Assembly (NCBI GenBank): GCA_016205025.1
Contig: JACQJO010000049.1
Span: 1-36,766, forward strand
Direction of reading: 5' to 3'
DNA length: 36,766 nucleotides
From: Elusimicrobiota bacterium
GTDB lineage: Bacteria > Elusimicrobiota > Elusimicrobia > JACQPE01
Part shown: piece after piece, positions 24,998 through 33,386 of the stretch
How positions within the stretch are numbered: position 1 is the first letter of the stretch
Layout of the letters: every line of letters starts with the position of its first letter
Position numbers and translations under genes: made by a program
The notes under the pieces: model-generated
The model's input: the letters and a program-made list of their open reading frames with translations, nothing else
Databases searched by the model: none
Told to the model about the DNA's origin: nothing

Positions 24998-26575
24998 CTA
25001 GCTATTGCCTACGAGCTGATACAGGGGCGTAATAATGGTGCTGTTGTTTTTAATCGGAAGGGAAACGGATTCATCCGAAAGGGTTAAGTAATTATTGTAG
25101 CGGACATCTTTATAGTCTGCGATCAATCCATTTTCAACGGCGGCTTTGATCTGTAAAATGCCCTCCGCCGGTTCATGTAGAGGAAAAAAATTCAACGCCT
25201 GGCGAATCTTGGCAAAAGAAACGCGGTAATTCCTTTTATCAACGTCATCACCGCGATTAATAACCTCGGTTCCGGGGATAAGCTTTTTAATTAATTCGCC
25301 TATCTGATCAATACGATAATTTTGTTCGTCGGAACCGGCATTAAAAATCTCACCCCTCACTTTATCAACAGGAGCCTCTAAGCAAGCGATAAGAGCCCTG
25401 GCCGCGTCTTTAACATGAATAAAGGGACGCCATTGGGAGCCTCCCATAATGGAGATGTTCTTTTCACGAACCGCGCGCGCGGTCAATAAATTAATGACCA
25501 GGTCAAAACGCGGACGCGGGGATAACCCATAAATGGTGGCAAAACGCAAAACCGTGGGAGAAAAATTGTCGCTGCTCAAATCCATCAAAACTCTTTCTGA
25601 TTCTAGTTTTGTTTTAGCGTAAAGCGATAAGGGGTTGGTGGCTGATTTTTCACTTAACATCTCGTCAGCCGCGCCATAAACACTGCAGGTTGAAGCAAAA
25701 ACAAAGCGCTGTACGCCGCAGCCTCGGGCTGTTTCGGCAATCAACCGGGTGGCCAACAGGTTGATTTCGGTGGTCAACTTCTCATTTAAAGCGCACGCCG
25801 GGTCGCCTACCAGAGCGCCCAGCTGAACAACGGCATCGGTATGCTGCAAGGCATGCACAACGGTTTCAATATTGCGCAAATCGCCTTTAATAAACTCAAA
25901 GCCCGGGCGGCCATAGAGCTCTTGCAGGCCGTCATCGCCGTATACCAAGGCATCCAAAACCGTCACGTGGTAGCCTTTCCTTAAAAGCTTGCGGGTTAAA
26001 GTGGAGCCGATATAACCGGCGCCTCCGATCACCAAAACATTGCGAATGGTCCTGGTCTTCGGCTTGCCGCGAAACTTTGCTTCCGCCCAAACAGTGGCTT
26101 GCCAGAGCCTGGCCCAAACTCTTAAACCCGATACCAAGGCCGCGGTTAAAATCCAACTCGCCAGCCAGACGCTGGGCGCAAACCAATACTTAGGACCGGA
26201 AAATAAAAATGCGGCCGCGCCAAAGATCAAATAAACCGCGCTCACGGCGCCCGCGATGACTAAAAACCGGTGGCGTCCGCGGTAGGCTTTCCCATGCGTG
26301 TAAAACCCGCTTAAGTAAAAACATGAAATGCTTAAAGGCACAAGAAGGGCGGCGCCTTTAAGATACCCAAAAAATGAATTGCTGAAAACGCTCGCCAAAA
26401 ACACCATGCTGACCCTTGGATCATCAATCCAGCGAAGCCAAAATAAAGCCAAAAAACGGGCGACAAAGGCGGTGGCAACGGAGAGATTGACCATCATGGC
26501 GTCCGCCACGATGCGCTCAAACATTTCCCAAGTCAAATGAACATTCGATCTTCCGGGAAGTTTGATCAAAGTCAT
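24998..26575 (-). CDS. Membrane-anchored NAD-dependent sugar epimerase (fusion)
   Basis: The protein has 525 residues. Residues 1-165 contain about four hydrophobic segments, as in the membrane part of FlaA1/CapD/PglF-like proteins. Residues 178-525 are an extended SDR: GGAGYIG at 184-190, GDLRNIETV, FASTCSVYG at 293-301, and the catalytic Y319/K323 pair in YAKTK. The GGAGYIG start and substrate block resemble NDP-sugar epimerase/dehydratase enzymes rather than the CapD-type C-terminal domain that usually follows such membrane segments. It presumably acts on a nucleotide sugar at the inner membrane. It is the last gene of a six-gene minus-strand operon; its start overlaps the preceding stop by 4 bp. 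Confidence 0.85.
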   Translation of the reverse strand: MTLIKLPGRSNVHLTWEMFERIVADAMMVNLSVATAFVARFLALFWLRWIDDPRVSMVFLASVFSNSFFGYLKGAALLVPLSISCFYLSGFYTHGKAYRGRHRFLVIAGAVSAVYLIFGAAAFLFSGPKYWFAPSVWLASWILTAALVSGLRVWARLWQATVWAEAKFRGKPKTRTIRNVLVIGGAGYIGSTLTRKLLRKGYHVTVLDALVYGDDGLQELYGRPGFEFIKGDLRNIETVVHALQHTDAVVQLGALVGDPACALNEKLTTEINLLATRLIAETARGCGVQRFVFASTCSVYGAADEMLSEKSATNPLSLYAKTKLESERVLMDLSSDNFSPTVLRFATIYGLSPRPRFDLVINLLTARAVREKNISIMGGSQWRPFIHVKDAARALIACLEAPVDKVRGEIFNAGSDEQNYRIDQIGELIKKLIPGTEVINRGDDVDKRNYRVSFAKIRQALNFFPLHEPAEGILQIKAAVENGLIADYKDVRYNNYLTLSDESVSLPIKNNSTIITPLYQLVGNS

Positions 26576-27324
26576 GATTTTGTTATTACCCCCACTATGT
26601 TGGAATGGAGAGGTTTTAAAAAAGGCACACTTTGAACCAATTTATGGAAAAGAATAAACAAAAAATGAATGGGCGGCGGCAGAAATCTGGTGTATCCGGG
26701 AGCTTCCATGGTGGTCAATATTTTATCAATCTTAAATCCCGACTCCTCGCAGAGGCGGGTGATATCACGGATTGAGTTGATTTTATAAGTAGTGGGATAA
26801 AGATCCATTTCGATGGCCGGATTGCCCAAAAGGCCCGCCACCCATTTATGAAAAGACATCGGAGTGACGGCCGCGATCAGGCAGGCGTAATAATATTTGT
26901 TTGGAGTGGCGAAAATCAGGGAACCCCCGGGTTTAAGCGCCCGGCACGCTTCCCTTAATATGGCGCCGGGATTATCCAGATGCTCAAAAACATGATCGGA
27001 AATAATTAGGTCAACGCTGTGAGAGCGGAAGGGCAGGCGTTCGGCATTAGCCGTCATCTTAAGGGGATGCGGGTTGACTTTCAGGCGCTCAAGCTCCAAA
27101 TCAAGCGCGACCACTAAGCGGCCGTTAATATCCTGGTTCGCGAAAATGGCCGATCCGTACAAAACCAAGCCGCTGCCGGCGCCTAAATTAAGAACCGTCC
27201 GGCAATGCGGCAGTTTTTCCGCGATGAAATCCTTGTATCTTTGGTAATACAAACCATCATGGAAAAACCGGCCATCTAAACGCCGGTTGATTTGACGAAA
27301 ACGGGCCAACATATTTAGTGCCAA
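26572..27324 (-). CDS. Class I SAM-dependent methyltransferase
   Basis: The protein has 250 residues. Motif I VLNLGAGSGL, an acidic strand-2 end (VALDLELERL), a motif-II-like LIISDHVFEHLDNP and the ALKPGGSLIFATPN block define the Methyltransf_11 type. A hydrophobic C-terminal stretch (RFLPPPIHFLFILFHKLVQSVPFL) may contact the membrane. It overlaps the preceding methyltransferase by 10 bp and the following epimerase by 4 bp, so the three are translated as a coupled set. The likely target is a sugar or a polysaccharide intermediate; the atom methylated is unknown. Confidence 0.85.
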   Translation of the reverse strand: MALNMLARFRQINRRLDGRFFHDGLYYQRYKDFIAEKLPHCRTVLNLGAGSGLVLYGSAIFANQDINGRLVVALDLELERLKVNPHPLKMTANAERLPFRSHSVDLIISDHVFEHLDNPGAILREACRALKPGGSLIFATPNKYYYACLIAAVTPMSFHKWVAGLLGNPAIEMDLYPTTYKINSIRDITRLCEESGFKIDKILTTMEAPGYTRFLPPPIHFLFILFHKLVQSVPFLKPLHSNIVGVITKS

Positions 27325-28085
27325 CCCACAGCATAAATAATTTTATAGCTCCCAATGGGCGCGGATGCGTCCAAAAAAATTGGTTTAACATACGCCGGCT
27401 CACCGCCGTTTAACTCGGCAGGCAGCATCGTTAGTTTGCCCAAAAAGAATCGCTTCAACCATTCTTTCCCCTTCATGGTTTTAGGTATGACGCCCAAGGA
27501 AACCGCCGCCCGTTTGATCAAAGAAACAGCGGCATCCTTACGTGAAGAATTTTGCGTGGGGAACGCGCCGTAAATTTCAGCGCGAAAACCGTTGTCTTGC
27601 AACAAAACCTTGAGCTCTGCCGATGAGTAATACTTTGTGCTCAACGAGCTGGGGTTAAAAGCAGACCACTCTCGATTGACTGTCGAAATCAAGACCGCTC
27701 CGCCGGGACGCAAAACGCGTCGGCATTCCTCGAGAAACCGGGCGGCGTTAGGAAAATAATAGATCGCTTCGCAACAAACGACAACGTCAAAGGCGCCCTC
27801 TTTAAACGGCAATAACGCGGCGTCTAACCTTAGCAAAGGAAGCCGGCCCGCGTAATGGCCGCGCGCCTGTTTAATTAAATAATCAGTGTAATCAGCGCCA
27901 ACTAAAGACTTGGCTTTGCGGGCCAAATAACCCAATCCCATGCCCGCGCCGCAGGCCACCTCCAGCACGTCCTTGCCCTGGCAATAAAGACCGGAGGTCT
28001 GATAGCGATGATAAACCATGCGCAGTGCTTCGTTGGAAACATTGATTCCGGGAGCTTCGGTGACACCCGTAAAATCGTTGGTCAT
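27315..28085 (-). CDS. Class I SAM-dependent methyltransferase
   Basis: The protein has 256 residues. VLEVACGAGMGLGYLA is motif I, with VGADYTDYLIKQA, FDVVVCCEAIYYFPNAARFLEECRRVLRPGGAVLIST as motif II/III (Methyltransf_11). The N-terminus EALRMVYHRYQTSGLYCQGKDVLEVACG is common in sugar-modification gene clusters. One base separates it from the upstream aminotransferase stop. The two neighbouring methyltransferases differ clearly in sequence and are not a recent duplication. Confidence 0.85.
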   Translation of the reverse strand: MTNDFTGVTEAPGINVSNEALRMVYHRYQTSGLYCQGKDVLEVACGAGMGLGYLARKAKSLVGADYTDYLIKQARGHYAGRLPLLRLDAALLPFKEGAFDVVVCCEAIYYFPNAARFLEECRRVLRPGGAVLISTVNREWSAFNPSSLSTKYYSSAELKVLLQDNGFRAEIYGAFPTQNSSRKDAAVSLIKRAAVSLGVIPKTMKGKEWLKRFFLGKLTMLPAELNGGEPAYVKPIFLDASAPIGSYKIIYAVGWH

Positions 28086-28086
28086 G

Positions 28087-29268
28087 TCAATTAAACCTAG
28101 ACAATCGCTCGCAGGCTTGGGCTAAATCACCGGCGGATTTGGCAAAACAAAACCGCAAAAATCGATCCTTATTGGGACCGTCAAAGAAAGCCTCTCCGGG
28201 AACAGCCGCGACTCCAGTTTTTGACAACAGATACATAGCCTTTTCTTTGCCGGTTGCGCCAGGAAGGCGCGAGGCGTCGGCTAAGACATAATAAGAGCCG
28301 TTCGGAACGCATGGGTCGAAACCGGCACGATTGAGCGCTTCGCAGATCTGCGCGCGTTTAAGCGCGTATTCCTGCCGGATATCGCGGTAATATTGCTCCG
28401 GGAGCTCGCTCAAACCTTGGGCCACCCCCCTCTGCAGGGGAGCCGGGGCGCAGACATAAACTAAATCATTCAAATAACCGATTGTTTTGGCCCAGTCACT
28501 GCGGCAAACCGAGTACCCGATTCTCCAACCCGTGATGCTGAATGTCTTGGAAAAGCCCGATATCGTGACTGTCCGGTCGCGAACCTGGGCCAAGGTGGCG
28601 GGACTGATGTGACGGGCGCCATCGTAAACAAAATACTCATAAATCTCATCGGTAAAAATAATAAGGTTGTGCTTGATAGCGATTTCGGCTATCTGTTCTA
28701 ATTCCAGACGGCTGAAAACTTTGCCCGAAGGGTTGGCCGGCGTGCAAACCATGATCGCTTTGGTCTTAGGGGTTACGGCAGCTTCCAAATCTGCCGGACG
28801 AAAATCCCAATTCGGGGGTTCAAGCGACACAAAAGAACAAACCGCGTCAACAGCCGCCAGGGTATTTAAGTGATACCCATAATAGGGCTCAAACAAAATT
28901 ACCTCATCACCGGGATTAAGCAAAGCCAAACAGGCGCAATAAAAAGCTCCTGTTGAGCCGGCGCTGACCACGATCTCGGAATCAGGATTAACCGACAGGC
29001 CATTGTCCCGTGCCAGCTTGTCAGCGATCGCTTGTCTTAGCTCGGCTAATCCGTCATAACGGGTGTAGCTATTAACCCCTTCATCCATGGCTTGGGCCGC
29101 CGCGCGGCGGATGGCCAGCGGAACCTCGGTATCGCAAACCCCTTGAGCCAAATTAATTCCACCCGCTTTTTCGCACTCAATCGTCATGGCGCGAATTTCA
29201 GACTGAATGACCAGACTGCTTAAGCGGCTGGACAGGGAAGGGGCCGGCGGATTAATTAAAGAAGTCAC
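28087..29268 (-). CDS. Class I/II pyridoxal-phosphate aminotransferase
   Basis: The protein has about 393 residues from GTG 29268; an ATG at 29316 is also in frame but would overlap the upstream gene by 65 bp. Motifs: NLAQGVCDTEVP, YTRYDGLAELRQAIADKLA, SAGSTGAFYCACLALLNPGDEVILFEPYYGYH, CTPANPSGKVF, FTDEIYEYFVYDG and the PLP lysine in SGFSKTFSITGWRIGY. The closest experimentally known types are aspartate/kynurenine-type aminotransferases. Position between a DegT aminotransferase and two methyltransferases suggests it works on a precursor for the same glycan or its amino-acid decoration; this is inference. Confidence 0.85.
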   Translation of the reverse strand: MTSLINPPAPSLSSRLSSLVIQSEIRAMTIECEKAGGINLAQGVCDTEVPLAIRRAAAQAMDEGVNSYTRYDGLAELRQAIADKLARDNGLSVNPDSEIVVSAGSTGAFYCACLALLNPGDEVILFEPYYGYHLNTLAAVDAVCSFVSLEPPNWDFRPADLEAAVTPKTKAIMVCTPANPSGKVFSRLELEQIAEIAIKHNLIIFTDEIYEYFVYDGARHISPATLAQVRDRTVTISGFSKTFSITGWRIGYSVCRSDWAKTIGYLNDLVYVCAPAPLQRGVAQGLSELPEQYYRDIRQEYALKRAQICEALNRAGFDPCVPNGSYYVLADASRLPGATGKEKAMYLLSKTGVAAVPGEAFFDGPNKDRFLRFCFAKSAGDLAQACERLSRFN

Positions 29269-30397
29269 GAACAGCTCGCGCAATGATCCCGACATCTTCC
29301 TCGGTGACTTCGGCATTCATGGGCAACGACAGCGCTTCGCGGCAGATGCTTTCGGTTTCAGGCAGATTCCACGGTCCTAAATTAAGCCCCTTGTGGTGCC
29401 ACATGGGCGTGGGCCAACTGACCAGGGTTTCAATCCCGCTGTCTTTTAGGTGGCTGCGCAAATCATCCCGGCGTTCGGTTCGAATAACATAGTTTTGATA
29501 GCTATCCTGATGCTCCTGGCCTAAAAAATGCGGCAACGCCACTTCTTTGACATCAGCCAGGTCTTCTTGGTAGAGACGGGCCAAGCGCCTGCGGTGAGCG
29601 ACCCAAAATGGAAAATGGCGCAATTTCACGTCCAAAACAGCCGCCTGCACATTGTCCAGCAGAGCGGTTTGACCGTGATAATAAAATTCACCCGTGTCGC
29701 GGTCCTCGCCGTTGTAGCGCAACAGCGTCACAATGCGGGCCACATCCGGATCATTGGTCGTCACGGCTCCGCCATCGCCAAAACCGCCCAACGCTTTAAA
29801 GGGATAAAAACTAAAGCAACCCGCGTCGCCGAAAGCTCCGCCCATGGTCCCCTGAAATATGGCGCCCAGGGCTTGAGCCGCGTCTTCGACGACCGCTAAG
29901 TTATGCTTTTGGGCAAGGCGCATGATCTCATCCATCGGGCAAACGCGGCCATTTAAATGAACCGGGATGACCGCCTTAGTTTTCGAAGTGATCGCCGCTT
30001 CAAGCTTTTCCGGATCCATATTGAAATCCTTGGCCACGTCCACCAAAATAGGCACGGCTCCGCAATGAACAATGGCCGACACCGTGGCCGCAAAAGTATG
30101 GCCAACCGTGATTACCTCGTCGCCGGGACCGATATTCTTGGCGATCAAAGAGAAAAGCAGGGCATGGTATCCGCTATTAACGCCCACGGCATACTTGGTT
30201 CCTGCGTAAGCGGCTAAATTCTTCTCAAAATCAAAAAGCTGCTTGCGATGAATCAGATCGCCGTTTTCCAAACAATCAAAAATAGCGCCATCAATTTCGG
30301 CTTTTAACCGCCGGTAATGCTCCTGCGGGTTAACAAAACGAACGCGGTATTGGCCGCCCTCCAATCGGCTTTTAACAAGAGTTGCCGCTTGAGTCAT
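29252..30397 (-). CDS. DegT/DnrJ/EryC1/StrS-family sugar aminotransferase
   Basis: The protein has 381 residues. It starts with a textbook ribosome binding site (ggagg, 4 nt before ATG 30397). The PLP site is intact: VNSGYHALLFSLIA, VITVGHTFAATVSAI, VEDAAQALGA and the Schiff-base lysine in FSFYPFKALGGFGDGGAV. The family transfers an amino group to a keto nucleotide sugar, making amino-deoxy sugars for O antigen or glycoprotein. It overlaps the preceding sugar transferase by 26 bp and the following aminotransferase by 17 bp. Confidence 0.9.
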   Translation of the reverse strand: MTQAATLVKSRLEGGQYRVRFVNPQEHYRRLKAEIDGAIFDCLENGDLIHRKQLFDFEKNLAAYAGTKYAVGVNSGYHALLFSLIAKNIGPGDEVITVGHTFAATVSAIVHCGAVPILVDVAKDFNMDPEKLEAAITSKTKAVIPVHLNGRVCPMDEIMRLAQKHNLAVVEDAAQALGAIFQGTMGGAFGDAGCFSFYPFKALGGFGDGGAVTTNDPDVARIVTLLRYNGEDRDTGEFYYHGQTALLDNVQAAVLDVKLRHFPFWVAHRRRLARLYQEDLADVKEVALPHFLGQEHQDSYQNYVIRTERRDDLRSHLKDSGIETLVSWPTPMWHHKGLNLGPWNLPETESICREALSLPMNAEVTEEDVGIIARAVRDFFN

Positions 30398-31007
30398 CGA
30401 TCCTCCTTGAAATCAACCGCGAATCAACCAACGTGGCCAGTGTTGCGGCCAGAATCTTAAAATCAGTTTTCAGAGACCTGTTCTTAACATAATCCAAGCC
30501 CAGCCTGATTTTTTCAGGACGTATCAGCCGCCGATAAGCCTCGTGAGGGTCTTTGCTTCCCTTTAAAATCTCGCCCTCATTGTGAAATTTCATGGAAGCG
30601 TAATCGGTAATTCCCGGCCGGACGCTAAGCAGAAACTTCTCTTCTTCGTTGTAGAGAGCAGTTTCCTCCGGCACCTCCGGACGCGGCCCGACAAAACTCA
30701 TGTCGCCCGTCAGTACATTAAACAACTGGGGCAGTTCATCAAGCTTATATTTCCTCAAAAAAAGGCCGGTCGTGGTCAACCGGGGATCGTCATCGGAAGT
30801 GGAGGGGCCGCCGATTTTGTCCGCATTAACCACCATGGTGCGGAACTTAAAAATTCGAAAGGATTTGCCGCCCAGCCCGCTTCTTAAACCGCGATAAAAA
30901 AGGGGCCGGCCCTCTTTGATCAACATCCATAACCCAAGCGATAAAAAAATCGGAGCTGTTAAAATTAATCCGGCTGCCGCGCCAAAGATGTCGAACAATC
31001 GCTTCAT
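30372..31007 (-). CDS. Priming sugar transferase (monotopic PglC/WcaJ-type phosphoglycosyl transferase)
   Basis: The protein has 211 residues, the minimal single-domain form. A membrane re-entrant helix near the N-terminus (KRLFDIFGAAAGLILTAPIFLSLGLWMLI) leads to FRIFKFRTM, LRKYKLDELPQLFNVLTGDMSFVGPRPEVPEE (catalytic Asp-Glu dyad in LDELPQ) and a PGITDYASMKF block. It moves a phospho-sugar onto undecaprenyl phosphate and starts repeat-unit assembly. It is the first gene of the minus-strand operon ending at 24998. The gap to the divergent SGNH gene is 110 bp and presumably holds promoters for both; no strong boxes were recognised. Confidence 0.92.
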   Translation of the reverse strand: MKRLFDIFGAAAGLILTAPIFLSLGLWMLIKEGRPLFYRGLRSGLGGKSFRIFKFRTMVVNADKIGGPSTSDDDPRLTTTGLFLRKYKLDELPQLFNVLTGDMSFVGPRPEVPEETALYNEEEKFLLSVRPGITDYASMKFHNEGEILKGSKDPHEAYRRLIRPEKIRLGLDYVKNRSLKTDFKILAATLATLVDSRLISRRIDDSSGNSC

Positions 31008-31117
31008 GTGCTTAGCAATATTTCCCAGCAGTAATACTCAAATCGAATTTTACCAGATTTGCCTTATCCCCCCGCTCCCGGTCAGCGAAGCCTTATTAAT
31101 CTAAAATATTGCCCAAC

Positions 31118-32344
31118 ATGGCTTTTGCCGCAAAAGATATGTTAAAGAAAAAAATTGGATTGTTGCTGCTGTCCTCTTTGGGTACCCTATTTTTCTGTAA
31201 TGCAGCTCTAGAAATCGCCTCTGAAATTCAAAATAGGGATTACCGCATAAGCTGGATGGAAGGATTAGAGCTTGAAACCAGACATACCGGGGTCCCTCTG
31301 GACCGGCGAACCAAGCTGCAAGTGGTCAAAGACATGCGAGCTGCCGGCCAATGGGTTTATCCCGCGGCCTATCCCCATCATTTTTTGGCTCATCTGACCA
31401 ACGACCAAAAAACAAACGGCCGCTCACTGGTCCCGCTTGGCTTCATATCAAAAGCCACCTACGTTCAATGCAACGAGCTAGGCCAATGGTCGGTCTTCAC
31501 GACCGACCGCTACGGATTTCAAAATGAGGATTGGGTTGTGGGCCCTAAAAAAAATCCAAATGACAAAACCGCGATCCTAATGGGCGATTCGATAGCGGAA
31601 GGCCAATGCGTTCAAAAAGGGCAAGATATTGCTTCGCGACTGCGCGAAAGAGGATTACGCGCCATCTCCTTGGGATCGGCGGGCGGCGGCCCCCTTCGCG
31701 AACTGGCTATCATGAAAGAATACGCCTTGCCTTTAAAGCCAACGATCATCTTTTGGCTATTCACTCCTTGGAATGACCTTGACGACGCGGTCGTAGAGAA
31801 CGAAGATCCCTTCCTAACAAAATATCTCCAAGATGGGTTCACGCAAAATTTGATCCACCGACAAAAAGAAATCAATCAGGTTTGGAAAAATTTCCTCGAA
31901 AAACGCATTGACGAAGAAGAGGACCGACATCAGCAGGCAAACACTGGGGTAAGATCCATTACCAGCCTCCTGAAGCCCTATGTTACGATATATCAGATCA
32001 GAAAACGCCTGGCGCTGACCGCTGGGCATGCTAGGAACCAAAGAGGAGCGAACCTGCTTGGCGATGCCTTGCGTCAAGCCAAAAAGCTATGCGATGATAA
32101 CGGCATTCAATTGATTTTTATCTACCTTCCCCAAAGGCCGGGTTCCTGGATGTCGGGAAAAACGGTCAGAACCCAGATCAAGAGCTTGACGGCAACGCTT
32201 AAAATTCCAACTATCGATCTTCCCGAAATCTTTTCCAGCCGGAATGACTACTTGGAATTCTTCCCCAAGCCCAAAATATTTTTCCATCTGCGTCCCGCCG
32301 CCCATGACGCCACGGCCGAAACGCTGGCCCCTTACGTTAAATAG
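31118..32344 (+). CDS. SGNH/GDSL-hydrolase-like protein with N-terminal membrane anchor
   Basis: The protein has 408 residues from ATG 31118. One membrane segment (about residues 10-29) is followed by a region with LGFISKATYVQC and TTDRYGFQNEDW, then SGNH block I AILMGDSIAEGQCV (Ser in GDS) and block-II-like SLGSAGGGP. WLFTPWNDLDD supplies a candidate Asn block. The C-terminal part has DDNGIQLIFIYLPQRP and ends FHLRPAAHDATAETLAPYV, with candidate catalytic residues. Such anchored SGNH proteins often acetylate or deacetylate surface polysaccharides. It overlaps the convergent membrane-protein gene by 8 bp. Confidence 0.7.
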   Translation: MAFAAKDMLKKKIGLLLLSSLGTLFFCNAALEIASEIQNRDYRISWMEGLELETRHTGVPLDRRTKLQVVKDMRAAGQWVYPAAYPHHFLAHLTNDQKTNGRSLVPLGFISKATYVQCNELGQWSVFTTDRYGFQNEDWVVGPKKNPNDKTAILMGDSIAEGQCVQKGQDIASRLRERGLRAISLGSAGGGPLRELAIMKEYALPLKPTIIFWLFTPWNDLDDAVVENEDPFLTKYLQDGFTQNLIHRQKEINQVWKNFLEKRIDEEEDRHQQANTGVRSITSLLKPYVTIYQIRKRLALTAGHARNQRGANLLGDALRQAKKLCDDNGIQLIFIYLPQRPGSWMSGKTVRTQIKSLTATLKIPTIDLPEIFSSRNDYLEFFPKPKIFFHLRPAAHDATAETLAPYVK

Positions 32345-33380
32345 CAATGGGCGCCGTCGGCTTGCCTTTTAATGCAGCGGCTTCACCCTTGAGATAAGGC
32401 AAAATGGCCGCGCGGATATAGGGATCCCGGAACCGGAAAAGATACCGGTCCACAAAAAAATGCGCCCAGGTTAAACCGATCGCGGGGAAAAGCGGCGAAT
32501 AGACGGAGCATGCGGTAACAAAAACGCCGTAACCCAATAGAACCATCGCCATAGCTGAAACATTCTGGGATAGGAAGGCCAAGATTGGAGAAGACTGGCC
32601 GCGCGTTCCCAGCGTTGACCGGTACTTCTGATGCTGGATAAGCCAAGTCAAACCCAGGTATTGGGCGTAATGGCCCATCAAGCTCGCCATAAAAGCATCC
32701 ACAAAATTATTCACATACACGAAAGGAAGAAAAAGCGCCAAGGAAGCGGAATTAATCAAAAACAAGGGCAAAGCCCCGGCGCCATGGCTCTTAAAACGCC
32801 CGAAAGATTTTGCGGCCCATAAAATGAGACACGCCAATAAAGCCGCCTCGGCCGCGCGGATCACCAGTCCCGCCAGAGGCGTCTGAAAAATATATTCGTA
32901 ACCAAAATCGGTGCGGATTTGGCATCTCTTAAACAAACAGTAAGTTGAAACGCCCAAAATAGCCGCCTCATCGATCAAGCGGTCCCAGCGGGAGCTGATC
33001 CCTGCCCGGAAACGATAAAGGTTCGCCAAGCCGGTACTTTGTTTCATCACATGAAAACCGCTGAACCAATAGGTGATGATTTGGATCCACTCAAACTTTC
33101 CTAAATACGCCAGAAGAATGGAAAAACCGACCAGCATGCCGGGGATGTAAAAAAATAATGTCCTTTTGGTGTGAAAATAAGCCCGGTGATCAGAATCTAG
33201 ATAAAACAGCCAGGTGGCGCCGAAATGACCCAATCCCAGTGTCAAATAAATCAAAGAATTCCCCAAAAATGATACCCCGGGGAACAGGTTCGTTGTCAGG
33301 CCGTAAAGAAGACCGATAAAACAAAACAGGATAAACAGAATGCTGTCATAGCGCCGGTTAACAATCCAGCCGTTGTTCAT
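32337..33380 (-). CDS. Polytopic membrane protein of unknown function with conserved-looking histidines
   Basis: The protein has 347 residues and about nine hydrophobic segments. I do not recognise the family. Notable are His-containing patches at membrane borders: GLGHFGATW, DSDHRAYFHTK, FSGFHVMKQSTG, MGHYAQYLGLTWLIQHQ and LTWAHFFVDRYLFRFRD. Spaced histidines of this kind occur in membrane di-iron or haem enzymes but also in unrelated transporters. It lies in the polysaccharide locus next to a methyltransferase and a carbamoyltransferase on the same strand, so a role in glycan modification or polymerisation is possible but unproven. It begins 6 bp after the methyltransferase stop. Confidence 0.7.
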   Translation of the reverse strand: MNNGWIVNRRYDSILFILFCFIGLLYGLTTNLFPGVSFLGNSLIYLTLGLGHFGATWLFYLDSDHRAYFHTKRTLFFYIPGMLVGFSILLAYLGKFEWIQIITYWFSGFHVMKQSTGLANLYRFRAGISSRWDRLIDEAAILGVSTYCLFKRCQIRTDFGYEYIFQTPLAGLVIRAAEAALLACLILWAAKSFGRFKSHGAGALPLFLINSASLALFLPFVYVNNFVDAFMASLMGHYAQYLGLTWLIQHQKYRSTLGTRGQSSPILAFLSQNVSAMAMVLLGYGVFVTACSVYSPLFPAIGLTWAHFFVDRYLFRFRDPYIRAAILPYLKGEAAALKGKPTAPIAI

Positions 33381-33386
33381 GAAATC

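Noticed and set aside
24983..24999. Intrinsic terminator between the Wzz-like gene and the epimerase
   Set aside because: A 5-bp agccc/gggct stem exists, but it overlaps the epimerase stop codon and has no T run.
26572..28085. Tandem methyltransferases as a recent gene duplication
   Set aside because: Their motif I and flanking sequences differ throughout; they are separate subfamilies.
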